From contig OX365956.1 of assembly GCA_947247005.1 (NCBI GenBank), positions 11,490,089 through 11,554,088 of the forward strand: DNA of 64,000 bases. Reading direction: 5' to 3'. The DNA is from Spisula solida (lineage: Eukaryota > Mollusca > Bivalvia > Venerida > Mactridae). The notes beneath the pieces were generated by a model. The model ran no database searches and was not told the origin of the DNA. It worked only from the letters and a program-made list of their open reading frames with translations. Positions 1 through 9,750 of the stretch are shown in pieces; within the stretch, counting starts at the first letter, position 1, and each line of letters begins with the position of its first letter. Both the position numbers and the translations under genes were made by a program.

Positions 1-15
1 ATATATATATATATA

Positions 16-633
16 TGAGCCAGTCCCCAGGAAAACCTACTATTTTGACAAAAAGATTGACTGTACGATTTCCCATAGTATAACAGGATAATCTTAATTA
101 AGCAAATTGCAAAAGAAATTATGTTAATATCTTGAGTTTTAAGAAAGTTACAGCTGTTTTTGTAAAGTCCCTATTCGGAGCGTTTTGTGTGACATCGCAA
201 ACGTCATTCAAACGTTATTCGACGTAACTGAAATAAGTATTTTATTATTACACCATTTGATAAATTCTTGACATAAACTGTTCAAAATAGTACCAAATTC
301 TTTAATTATGTTTCACTTTTCAAAATATATATCAAAATCGAAATTGTTTGCATTTAGAGAAAGGCTACTTCTGTTTTTAAACAACTAAATCCTCGTTTTT
401 CCCAATCGGAGTACTTTTCTGAAATTGGTCACCATAGCAACGAAGTATGTGTTTTCGACAAAATTCACAGGAAAAATAAAAGCTAAGGTATAGTACTATA
501 TATGGGTCAATTACTTAAAATAGAGTCAATAGATATGTATTTTTCCTTATTTTAGAGCTTTATCAAAATCTTGTTACATAATTATAGTAATTACATAATG
601 TCATTATAGCAGGTTTTCCTGGAGACTGGCTCA
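16..633. mobile_element. MITE-like element with 26-bp terminal inverted repeats
   Basis: The left end begins TGAGCCAGTCCCCAGGAAAA and the right end (608-633) is its reverse complement with about two mismatches, reading towards GGCTCA. Both ends abut TA-rich sequence (TATA), which fits a TA-type target duplication, though the (TA)n context makes the duplication unprovable. No transposase ORF lies inside. A second, inverted and truncated copy is at 55955-56297. It is best read as a non-autonomous DNA transposon; the superfamily is not determined. Confidence 0.75.
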
Positions 634-1250
634 TATAAATATATTAAGGATAAAATATGAATTATCAGCGGACAACTTGTAATTAAAACATAATAATACT
701 TCTAATTCATATAAATGTGCAACAATATATACAGAGAAAGTGTATATACATGTAAACATAATACAAATGACACAAAGAAATATCCTCCCTCAATTACCCC
801 CTCAAAATGGGTGTTTCAAGAGCAGCGTCAAACACTACTGCCACGAGAAACTTACTCCAAAGGAATAGTGATACTTCCTTTATGGAGACAGGAGACCCAA
901 AATGAAAAAGGAGATTTCCTGACGAAAAGGAAATTCCTCAAATTACTGACAATGACACCGCTGGTGTTTGACCACAATTCAAGACATTTTTATAACTTAT
1001 TTCCGATGCGCAGTGCGCCGGGTCCATCGTATGGCCACTCCCGGATATGTTATGCATTAAACTTAGTCCAATGAGTCACCACATCTCACTAAAACCCAAC
1101 AGTCTCTCATTATGTACCACATATATAACTTAAGAGACTGTTTACTACTGTACTAGTGTTTCAAGAACAGCTTCACATACCATCGCTACAAGAAACCGTC
1201 TCCAAAGGTTTAAATGTATTGCCTTTTAGGGAGACACTTAAGAAGCCAAA
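634..1250. other. Gene-free stretch with a diverged ~90-bp direct repeat
   Basis: No gene is recognised. A motif beginning GTTTCAAGA(G/A)CAGC recurs at about 812-900 and 1159-1250 at roughly 70% similarity by eye; both copies include a CTCCAAAGG or similar core. It adjoins the 3' end of the minus-strand LINE fragment and may be part of that element's 3' tail or an independent repeat. The open frame at 715-1074 shows no recognisable domain. Confidence 0.4.
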
Positions 1251-3013
1251 CTAATAATCAGCCAGAATATGCTTTTGTAACACAGTGCGGTTTAGCGCTT
1301 TCTTGAATGACGGTAGTGTTTTAGTATCTCTGAGTGCTGTTGGCAGTGCATTCCAGAGCTTCGGTGCTGCAGCTATGAAACATGGATCACCGTACGAGAC
1401 AGTCCTCATCCTCGGCACAACTGGAAGAATAGAGCCATTTGTGACCTAAGCTGTCTTTGTGGAGTATATATTTCCAACATACTTCTGATGTAGCCTGGGG
1501 ACTTTCCATGTAGTGCTTTGTAAACATGAGTCAAGACTCCACTCTGTATTGTACAGGTAACCAGTGAAGATCCTTCAGCACAGGAGTGATGTGATTGTAT
1601 CGCGGTATCTGTGCGATGAGGCGGGCAGCTGTATTTTGGATATTTTGCAGTTTGTTCAGAATATTTTTGGGGAGCGCACAGTAATGAGTTGGAATAATTC
1701 AGTCTTGATGTTACTAAAGAATGAATGAGGGATTTTGTTGCATCAACAGTCAACTATTGTCTGATTTGACCTATTTGTCGGATCTGCATGAAACAAGACC
1801 TGGAGACAGAGTTTACATGTTTATCCATGTTCAGGTGTGAATCCAACATGGCACCAATGTTTCTCACCAAAGATGATGTTCTGATCACAGCGTCACTTTC
1901 ACCGTGATATTATCGAAAGCACTGGTATTCCGTTTCGGTACAAACAGGATTACCTCTGTTTTGTCTGCATTAAGTTTCAACAAATTGTTCTTCATCCAGA
2001 GCAAGATATCCTTCAGACATGCTTCAATTCGTAGCAGTGTCTCATCGCGTCATCTCATTCGGTTTATATGCCATATACAACTGGGAGTCATCAGTGTAGA
2101 AATGATGTTGCAGTTGATGCTTTCTGCAGATTGCACCCACTGGTTTTGTATACATGATGTAGTTTTTGGGACCAAGCACAGAACCCTGAGGTACGCTATA
2201 ATTCATCAGTACTGGTTTCGAAAGTTCACCATCAATACAAACAGTCTGGTAACGTTCACACGGATAGGATTTCATCCACTCCAATGGTTTGCCTGATATA
2301 CCAAAATGATCTTCAAGTCGGCGTATGAGGGTGGTGTGATCAATGGTGTCAAATGCTGCGGATAAATCAAGCATGCCGAAGACAGTAGCTTCATTCTGGT
2401 CTAGAGAACAAAGTATGCCATATTTGCACACGAAGTAAAGCAGTTTCGGTAGAATGGAATTTTCTATATGCTGACTGGCGTTCTTCGTGGAGATTATACA
2501 GTGTTATGTGCTCGTCTAGTTGAGCATCGACTACCTTCTCAAGAACTTTGGAAATAAAAGGTAAGTTTGACATCGGTCTGGATTTTTTCATTACATTTTG
2601 ATCAAGGCATGGCTTCTTTATCAGTGGTCTTATTCTGGAGCTTTTAAAAGCCGTGGGTACATAAGCATTTTCAAGTAATGCATTGAATAATCGAGTTAAA
2701 ATTGGCAGTAGTTCATTTAAACAATCCAACCATGTTGGGATTGGGTCAAGCTCACATGATTTACTAGGTGATCTATCTCTTCCTCTGAAGTTGGAGAAAA
2801 CTCAGATAGTTGCTCTTCTTGAAAAGGTGTGTCGAATTCAGCAGTGTCGCCATGTTGGTTTGACTGAGTAGTGGAGGCTATTTCAGTTAGTATTCCTTCA
2901 AGTATGTTGATGAAGAAGTCACTGAAGTCTTGTGCAAGCATATTAGCCGATTTGTTAGATGGTAACACCACTTCCTTAGCATCGCCCATCAGATGTTTAG
3001 TTATCGTACACAT
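1251..3013 (-). pseudogene. Decayed CR1/L2-like LINE ORF2 fragment (reverse transcriptase)
   Basis: Minus-strand pieces in several frames read in order as LINE ORF2: a linker before RT (2717-3013), RT motifs including a SKVLEKVV-type segment (2391-2729), motif A in the form LDLSAAFDTIDH and motif B PQGSVLGP (2042-2431), a YTDD variant of the catalytic YADD box, and the C-terminal region with YKALHG (1406-1753), ending in SFKKAL and a TAG at 1251. PQGSVLGP and the C-terminal pattern are typical of the CR1/L2 group. Frameshifts between pieces and absence of the endonuclease domain show a 5'-truncated dead copy. It lies about 220 bp downstream of the GPCR stop codon on the same strand. Confidence 0.8.
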
Positions 3014-3066
3014 TAAAGTGGACTCAACCGCTGTATCACTGGACTTTTATCCTGACTGGACTATAC

Positions 3067-3072
3067 TTTATT
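3067..3072 (-). promoter_or_regulatory. Candidate polyadenylation signal AATAAA for the GPCR gene
   Basis: TTTATT on the plus strand gives AATAAA on the minus strand, 162 bp past the stop codon at 3234. It sits close to the 5' edge of the LINE fragment. AATAAA is common by chance in DNA this AT-rich, so support is positional only. Confidence 0.3.
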
Positions 3073-3233
3073 TAATTTTGATTCGCACTTATATAACAAA
3101 TATTTAACGGGTATGTATACATGTATGTATATACAAATGTTCACGAGCATCGGCTAAATAATGCAACATGGCTTGGTGTAGAGCGATATGCTTTGAATGT
3201 TCACATGTGTTAGTTTATAACCCAACAACATCT

Positions 3234-3367
3234 TCAGCTACATCTCGTACTTCGTCTTAAACCTAAACTCGCCTTTGATGTTGTCATGTCGTATGATAAT
3301 GGTCTCTTCCTTGGTTGACATCGGAAGCATGACTTGAGTGCTACCTTGAATGCTTTACGAAATGTGT
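3234..3367 (-). CDS. GPCR exon 5: helix 8 and cytoplasmic tail
   Basis: The acceptor TTATTCCAG precedes AC, which with the G from exon 4 makes GAC (D338). The frame then reads TFRKAFKVALKSCFRCQP, a typical amphipathic helix 8 (FRKAF) with cysteines C351 and C354 suited to palmitoylation. A basic, Ser/Thr-rich tail of about 25 residues follows, ending with TGA at 3236-3234. Most relatives have SGKFR here, while this protein has SDTFR. It was identified by splice phase plus helix-8 similarity; the 44-codon exon is too small to be conspicuous. Confidence 0.85.
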
Positions 3368-4401
3368 CTGGAATAAGGAATGTTTAACCATTAGCTCCTC
3401 ATAACAGATATATTGTCTAATAAACAATCATAACTTATGTACAAATTTCATTTTTAGAAAATTTAGGTTAAAATATTTGACATTAATGATAATTTAATAC
3501 GTTATAAAATCAGAATTCAACCTACCCAATTATATAAGTTATATAAAACTATTTCATTTATACTACTCATAAATTTTCTTAAGAATTCTCATTAAAAAGT
3601 AATGGACCAACACGTAACCAAGGATCAATATCATGATTATTGTTTAGTTGTACTTTATAACACGGGTTTGCATTACCCATAGAGTTCTCATGAAAAAAAA
3701 TCCACGCAAACATTCGACATAATATGGAGGGTGCGAAACGAACGGGTACGCATATCTGTAGGTTTAGCTACACGTACATGCAAACGTACAACGTAAACGT
3801 AATAAGCAAAATAATTATAATTTTCACGTTGTCCTACACGTACACACTACACAGGTGTACAATTAAATAGCATTGTAAATGATGCAATCACTAAACATGC
3901 ATTTCGTTGGGTACGGTACTAGAAGTTGATCAAACAAGTCTGCTCACAGGAGTTATGGTACAATTCTGTAAGGACGAACAACGAATTGTCCGAAGCAAAG
4001 TATGCCGCACCAAACAATTGTGATAAATTACGATCACAACTAGTAGGGGTTTACTTTCTATGTCAAGCCCGGACACAATTTGATTATATTATGATGCTTT
4101 TTTTCTTCAAAATTTGTAACAAATAATAGGGGAGTCAGGACTTTTGAAGTACGTAGGAATATAATCAATAACGCTATTATCTCTAGAAATGATTTGCACT
4201 TCAACAAAATCTATTCCTTTATTAACAAACAAGAGCTTCAGCAAATGTCGTTTTAGATGAGCTTAGTAATCTCTACAGGGCATTAAAGGCTGCATGAAAC
4301 AAAGAAGCTGTTTTATATAGCGATTAGATCGATTAACAATTTAACGTTCTACATATCCAATAGCAGGGGTGTTTTATTTATAAACCGAGTACAATACTTA
4401 C
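3368..4401 (-). other. GPCR intron 4
   Basis: Donor GTAAGTATT and acceptor TTATTCCAG. It is AT-rich with no repeat or coding relic that I recognise. Open frames in it (such as 3926-4126) look random. Confidence 0.7.
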
Positions 4402-4514
4402 CGCTCATGAAGTTGTATATTATAGGATTGATACAGCTGTTGAATATCATCGCCCAATGAGCAATCAGAGCGAGCATATGTTTGAAAGGCACCTTGTCAA
4501 GATTTCCCGTATAT
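4402..4514 (-). CDS. GPCR exon 4: ECL3 and TM7 with NPxxY
   Basis: The acceptor TTACAG precedes ATATACGGG; the first A completes codon 300. It encodes ECL3 and TM7 (about 311-337) with AHWAMIFNSCINPIIYNFMS, containing NPIIY at 329-333. The donor GTAAGT at 4401-4396 leaves one base of codon 338. A 30-bp minisatellite begins about 190 bp upstream of this exon in intron 3. Confidence 0.93.
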
Positions 4515-4582
4515 CTGTAAGTACAATAGATAGATTGATGGAGTGTATATGTAGCGTAAAAGGATAATAAAACTTTGGACTT

Positions 4583-4612
4583 TGAAGGCAGCACTCAACT
4601 TAAGCAGTCGAT
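4583..4612 (-). repeat. Short degenerate fragment of repeat family S
   Basis: GAAGGCAGCACTCAACTTAA matches the inner part of the S repeat (full copy at 30044-30258), in reverse orientation to that copy. It lies just left of the minisatellite. Confidence 0.5.
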
Positions 4613-4700
4613 CTATGAATACATAAAATCAACACGGACCACAATAACACGGCACAATGACCAACACACAACTGGACGAGAAAATGAACTTGGCCGCAGA

Positions 4701-4990
4701 AAGTCCAAGTTTCAGCTGTCAAACAGTCGACAGTCCAAGTTTCAGCTGTCAAACAGTCGACAGTCCAAGTTTCAGCTGTCAAACAGTCGACAGTCCAAGT
4801 TTCAGCTGTCAAACAGTCGACAGTCCAAGTTTCAGCTGTCAAACAGTCGACAGTCAAAGTTTCAGCTGTCAAACAGTCGACAGTCCAAGTTTCAGCTGTC
4901 AAACAGTCGACAGTCAAAGTTTCAGCTGTCAAACAGTCGACAGTCCAAGTTTCAGCTGTCAAACAGTCGAAAGTCCGAGTCCCAGTCGTC
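4701..4990. repeat. 30-bp minisatellite, nine full units plus a degenerate tenth
   Basis: The unit is AGTCCAAGTTTCAGCTGTCA followed by AACAGTCGAC, with starts every 30 bp from 4701. Nine units are nearly identical. Units 6 and 8 share a C-to-A change (CAGTCAAAGT), giving a 60-bp alternating pattern. Because 30 is a multiple of three and the unit lacks stops, several frames stay open on both strands; these are not genes. Each unit carries CAGCTG and GTCGAC palindromes. Confidence 0.97.
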
Positions 4991-5854
4991 ATAAAACGGA
5001 AATACACAGTTTAGCTTTAAAAAGCTGAATGGCCTAATTACAACTGTACAAAGAACGAAAAATGTTCTCACAACTAGAATTATTTTTTGAAGCGATGCTA
5101 ATTGATCTGGCTACTCGATTTTAAATTACTTTCAAGCGTATTACAGACTCACGCTTTGCGTAAAGTTATAAATCAGCCACTGTGTATAACTCTAAAGCGA
5201 TATATTGCGGTACAAAAAACAGACACATTATTTAAAGCTTATGAGTGGTTTACCGCGGAATATCAGTGAATTTTAATCCGATAATTTCACTCAAACGGAC
5301 TACTTTAAAATCCCCGTGGAGCGCCCCAATTTGGTTTATACCTATTGACGTCTTAAATCGAAATGACACTGTCTGCCTTGATCTCCCAGTGGATAGTTCA
5401 CAAAATCCCCAATTTTGAGGCAATGCAGACGAATAATGTTGTATGGCATTGATAGTAATTAAAATATGCCGCTAATGTTTAAAATAATACTTAATACAGG
5501 ATCAATTTCAAATAAAAACACAAATTAGTTCAAATTACTCAAAATGTTGACGGCTAGCCTCTTTTAGCGGATGCCGTATAGCGTATGTATACAAAATGAA
5601 AATACGTTTTCTTCTATCAGACATACACATAACAAAAACATTCATATGCTTACTTACAGTGCAGTTAAAGTAACCTTATAAAGTGTACATTAACGTCGGA
5701 AATCAACTGCTTATTAAAGACCTACTTAATCGAACGTCAGCGCGCCATTAAAATGACGACACGTCATCATGTTGAGGCACATACGGGTCAATAAAATTCA
5801 ATTAGTTATTAATTGGTTTAGATTATTAAAATAAAGCATCAAATAAATAGAACA

Positions 5855-6001
5855 TTTGTGTTTTACGGTGTAAGATCGGTAGTTATTTCACCTCATGAGC
5901 AGCTGACTTATATTTTCACTCGTGGCTACGCCACTCATGAAAATATTACTTCAGCTGCTCACTCGGTGAAATAACAACCGATCTTACACCGAAAAACACA
6001 A
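5855..6001. mobile_element. 147-bp near-perfect hairpin (foldback) element
   Basis: The left arm from TTGTGTTTTACGGTGTAAGA and the right arm ending TCTTACACCGAAAAACACAA are inverted repeats along their whole length (about 70 bp each), with the centre near 5928 (GTGGCTACGCCAC). Partial relatives of one arm appear at 18833-18902 and 34607-34676. It fits a palindromic MITE. Confidence 0.85.
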
Positions 6002-6572
6002 ATATCCTCTATATATTGCCTATATTTTTGTTAAAACTTAAACAACATATGCAGCAGGATGTTTATAAACCTACAGGCTTTACGTTTGATACAGTTGTTT
6101 ATGCGCATCATTTCTGTGCATATACCTTAAACGGTTATAGAGACCGCGTTTTGCACTGGATCGTCATAAAAATTGGGCAAAATGCTTGTCGTGATACTAT
6201 CTAGGGTTAGTATAAATATGGGTATTTTGGGGTAAAAACAAATTTACTGAGTAAATAATATGAAAACACTCTGCGTGAAATAGCGGTTACATTGTCATTC
6301 ATTTTTTGTGAAATTAGACAGTATTACTTGCGTTACCTGTACCCATTTATAATGAGTGTTTGTATTGCCTGTGACTACCCAGTTCCCCGTTTACTGATAC
6401 ATAAAGAATAAATTAATGATCTCTTGACTAAAATTGTGAAGATTATTTAAGTTATCGATTCAGGGCCCATCTATGCCCCCTTGCTATATGGAATGCGACG
6501 TCACTGCCAAATTGGGGAAAAGGGGAGATTATTCATTCATAATAGCACGAAGCGTAGCGTGATAACCGATGT

Positions 6573-6780
6573 TTTATTTTAATCTATAGATAAAGTACAC
6601 TTTAATCAACATCCTTAGCCAAAAAATAAATAATGACAAGACTAGAAACTATGGGAAAAACATATGTGCAAAATGTACTAATTTGGCCTTTTTGCGACAT
6701 TTTAATGCCATTACCCGCATTGTTCATTGCAAAGAGACACATGTTATGACGTAACTGCACTTAAAATAATTCTTGTGACA
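6573..6780 (-). repeat. Dispersed repeat, inverted relative to 51560-51745
   Basis: Shared blocks include AAAGTACACTTTAATCAACA, a CATATGTGCAAAATGTACTA-type segment and GCAAAGAGA near the end. These read in reverse complement at 51560-51745. No coding content. Confidence 0.75.
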
Positions 6781-6849
6781 CGTCAATTTCTTGAAGCAAT
6801 ACCTTTGAGAAATATTAAATCTAAGACTTTTGTCAAAGCACTTGTGAAT

Positions 6850-7540
6850 TTGTTCACACTTGTGGGTCTTCCTTAGTCAGTTCAGTCTGACAAATGATCG
6901 AATTTTATGTCTGGAATATTTCAACAGGTCATGCATAAGTTAGATATAAAACAGTATAAGTAATCGGCCTATCTTCCCGACAGTCAGTGTGCTCTTGAAC
7001 GATTTCATCAGACAATTAAAAATATGATTCAAAAGACTGGGATGAGGGTATTCACTTGCTGTTATTTGCAGTAAGGGGGGTCAGTACAGGGGTCATCGGG
7101 ATTAAGCCCATATGAGCTATTCAGCCATACTGTTTGGGGTCCTTTGAAACTTTTAAAAGAAAAATTCTTATCAGAAAGAGATTCACCTTTAAATCTCCTC
7201 CAGTATGTGTCGACTGTTAGAAATCGGTTATAATTATAATGCTTGTGAGGTGGCACGATCGAACCTTCAGTCTGCTCAGGGTAAAATGAAAGTTGACAAG
7301 GTCCTTGTTTTACTACCTATTCCTGGCAATCCATTGCAAGCAATGCTGTTTGGCCCATACATTGTTGAGAAAAAGGCAAGTAACCTCAAACATATTGTAA
7401 AAACTCCTGATAGGCGTAAACAACGTCAATTGGGTCATATTAACATGATAAAAGAATACATTGACAGAGACAGTTATAGTCCTCATCCGGTTAGTGTTGT
7501 TCATTCTGTCCTACCAGAATTAGAGGCCACAAACCACTAA
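6850..7540 (+). pseudogene. Ty3/gypsy integrase relic
   Basis: Frames in order give an integrase-core segment with a degraded QSDKGSNF-type motif, then SAYLPDSQCALERFHQTI (6960-7030) holding the catalytic Glu region, then GLSPYELFSHTVWGPL (about 7095-7145), then the C-terminal domain with a GPYIVEKK motif (7205-7540). Frameshifts and stops separate them. The upstream RT/RNase H portion expected before integrase is absent; instead such a portion follows at 7980-8790. Confidence 0.8.
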
Positions 7541-7979
7541 ATAAAATTGTTCTTTAGCTCAATGTAAAGTGACAATTGTCAGCCCCAGATTATATCATGT
7601 TAAAGTCTATGGCCAATTCACAGACCTATATCATTACAAAGCAGTATGTTTCAGCTACAAAATAAGACAAAAAACAGGGGTTCATGTTTAATATAAGAAA
7701 GATTTTGTTCGTTAAAGACGGTAGACACATTTTTACAGACGCGCGGACCGATCCAATAAGGGTTTTACCCTACTCTACTTTCGTTTTGTCAAATATGCCA
7801 AAATCTCAAAATATTCAAGATGAAACACATTCACTCATTCAACTACATGTATACAATACCCTTAAACTCAATAAGAAAATACTTCCATTTTGTCAAGACA
7901 TATCACCATTTCCAGGCGAACAGAAGTTTCTGTAAGGGCTATTTGAGTGTATCCGATTTTGGTCCGCGGTTTATAACCT

Positions 7980-8290
7980 AGAACAGGTTGTTAAGGACTC
8001 TTAATTTAATGAACATTTTGAGAAATACGATCCTAATTCAGCGAAATTACGGAATTCGGACGTACTGCACATTCTAGACTAGAAACTTGAGCACTTATAA
8101 CATCTACAGCGTGATGAATTAAAACAATTAGTTCATGAATTTGAACACTTGTTTCCGGACATACCAACACGGACTGACAAAATATATCATGATGTTGAAG
8201 TTACTAGATTATCGCCAGTTAAACAACATCCGTATCGAATGAATCCTACAAAACAATAATGTCTTAAAGAAGAAATAAAATATCTGTATA
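7980..8290 (+). pseudogene. Ty3/gypsy pol N-terminal fragment (spacer before RT)
   Basis: Reading frames give LRNSDVLHIL, then ELKQLVHEFEHLFPDIPT, then PVKQHPYRMNP, ending at a stop near 8258. This matches the run-in to gypsy reverse transcriptase in animal elements. The catalytic RT core is missing. The interval 7541-7980 between this and the integrase relic includes an 83-codon open frame (7684-7935) that I do not recognise. Confidence 0.75.
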
Positions 8291-8309
8291 TTAATTATAA
8301 TAAATATAT

Positions 8310-8790
8310 TATCTATATATTAATGCTAGTGACATTGGAGCAGGTGGAATTTCGATCCGGAAAGACAAAAGTGGTGTAGATAATCCTGTTTGTTATTTCT
8401 CACAGTGTGTCATTCATTGCAGAGTGAGTATACAGGCTTGCTTGAAATATCTATTTTTGGGGATGTGGATGGTTCGATCTATGTCTGACTCTTGCGTGGA
8501 TGGCTAGGCGCTGTCGTCGTTTCTGTGTGGCTTTGGATTGTCTGTGCGCTACTGTATTTGATAAACATCAGAGAAATCATTCTACTATTGAGAAAGAATG
8601 TCTTGCTCTCATATTGACAATTCAACAATTTGAAGTTTACTTAACATCATCGTTTATGCCAATTATTGTCTTCACCGACCATATACCCCTGACTTTCATT
8701 AATAAAATGAAGAACAAAAATCAAAGATTATTAAGGTGGCGTTTATTTTTACAATCTTGAGATTGTTCATAAAAAGGGAAAGTGTTATGT
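8310..8790 (+). pseudogene. Ty3/gypsy RNase H relic
   Basis: NASDIGAGGISI (about 8321-8356) carries the first RNase H acidic motif, and HQRNHSTIEKECLALIL onward to TDHIPLTF and QRLLRWRLFLQS (8550-8757) is the rest of the domain. About 130 bp of unrelated sequence (8410-8545) splits it. It follows the RT run-in fragment with the RT core deleted. Confidence 0.8.
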
Positions 8791-8991
8791 GTGTCTATAA
8801 TATTGTTTGGTAAAAATGTACTTTAATGACATTGAACCTGTTTACATGTTTTTTTGTTGTTGTTACATTTTGGAATAGAAGGGTCTAGAATGTTCCAGGT
8901 TTTGATAGACAATATGTTTACTTGAGTATCCTAGCATATTCTATAATATTTTTAAGGGTAATTTGTGGAACTTAAGTACTATATATATAAT

Positions 8992-9085
8992 AATATTGAA
9001 AATCCGCCCTCCCCTCTGTGCAATTGTTCATATATATATTATATACATGAACAATTTGCACAGGGGGGGGAGGATTTTCAATATT
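8992..9085. mobile_element. 94-bp hairpin (inverted repeat)
   Basis: AATATTGAAAATCCGCCCTC at the left pairs with the right arm ending GAGGATTTTCAATATT. The arms are about 42 bp around a TA-rich centre. Likely a small foldback element. Confidence 0.75.
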
Positions 9086-9397
9086 ACACTTTAAAATGAT
9101 CAATTGTGTTACCATGGGTATATAATTTACAGTGAGAGGATTAAATTAAATATTCTGTGGATACTCTGTGCTCATTGATAAATATTCTGTGAATTTTGGA
9201 TTTATTTAGAAGGAACATTCGACAGTGGACATCTCAAATAAGATTGTGACATTTAATTAAGAAATTGTTTGAACTGGGTCTTCGTTCTGCTACTGGTTAA
9301 TATTATTAATACTGTATGTTATTCATTTAATAAATGGTTAAAAGTTAGTTGCTGTAAATTTCTTATTGCGTCTGACGGAACGTAATTATACACTAAC

Positions 9398-9557
9398 CTT
9401 GCTATGTTTAATGTATGGTTAGGAAGGAGACATAACGCAAACACAAGAACTACCACCACCAGCATTTTTGCAGCTTTCTTCCTGTTCTCTATCGTATGAT
9501 TATGATTACCATGGACCATAATACCACCATTCATCATCTGTAGTTCGCGTTGTATTC
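9398..9557 (-). CDS. GPCR exon 3: ICL3 and TM6
   Basis: The acceptor TTTCAG precedes GA, completing codon AGA (R247) with the A left by exon 2. It covers the rest of the third intracellular loop, which is rich in Asn, His and Gly (about 256-268), and TM6 (about 275-298) with FALCLLP in place of the usual FxxCWxP. The donor is GTTAGT at 9397-9392, leaving AG of codon 300. Reading on past this donor runs to a stop at 9319, which would remove TM7, so the splice is strongly favoured. The A of exon 4 completes AGA and gives NIARYTGN, matching allatotropin receptors at the TM6/ECL3 boundary. Confidence 0.9.
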
Positions 9558-9750
9558 CTGAAACAAACACGAAATAAGAACATTAACATGATATAATTTT
9601 CTACTTAACACTCCCATCACTCAGGGGATTAGGTTTTGTTTGTTTATACTGGTTTAACGTCGTTCGTCAATATTCTTTTTGTTACGGCGGCCGAACAACC
9701 TAACAAGTCTCCTCCCAGTAACCAGCAACTTCTATACATGTGGGCATTGA

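Larger units (their letters stand above)
4515..9397 (-). other. GPCR intron 3 (repeat-filled)
   Basis: It contains a 30-bp minisatellite (4701-4990), a 147-bp hairpin element (5855-6001), a dispersed repeat (6573-6780), gypsy pol fragments (6850-8790) and a 94-bp hairpin (8992-9085). The stretches 4991-5854 and 6002-6572 contain nothing I recognise. Confidence 0.7.

Noticed and set aside
4349..4401. Extension of exon 4 past GTAAGT to the stop at 4349
   Set aside because: It would give a short unrelated tail. The donor at 4401 joins in phase to a good helix-8 exon at 3367.
4575..5028. Three overlapping repetitive open frames of 120-139 codons on both strands
   Set aside because: They result from a 30-bp repeat with no stop codons. 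All frames stay open equally, so there is no coding signal.
9319..9397. Extension of GPCR exon 3 past the GTTAGT donor to a stop at 9319
   Set aside because: It would end the receptor before TM7. Splicing at 9397 gives a phase match and the expected RYTGN junction with exon 4.
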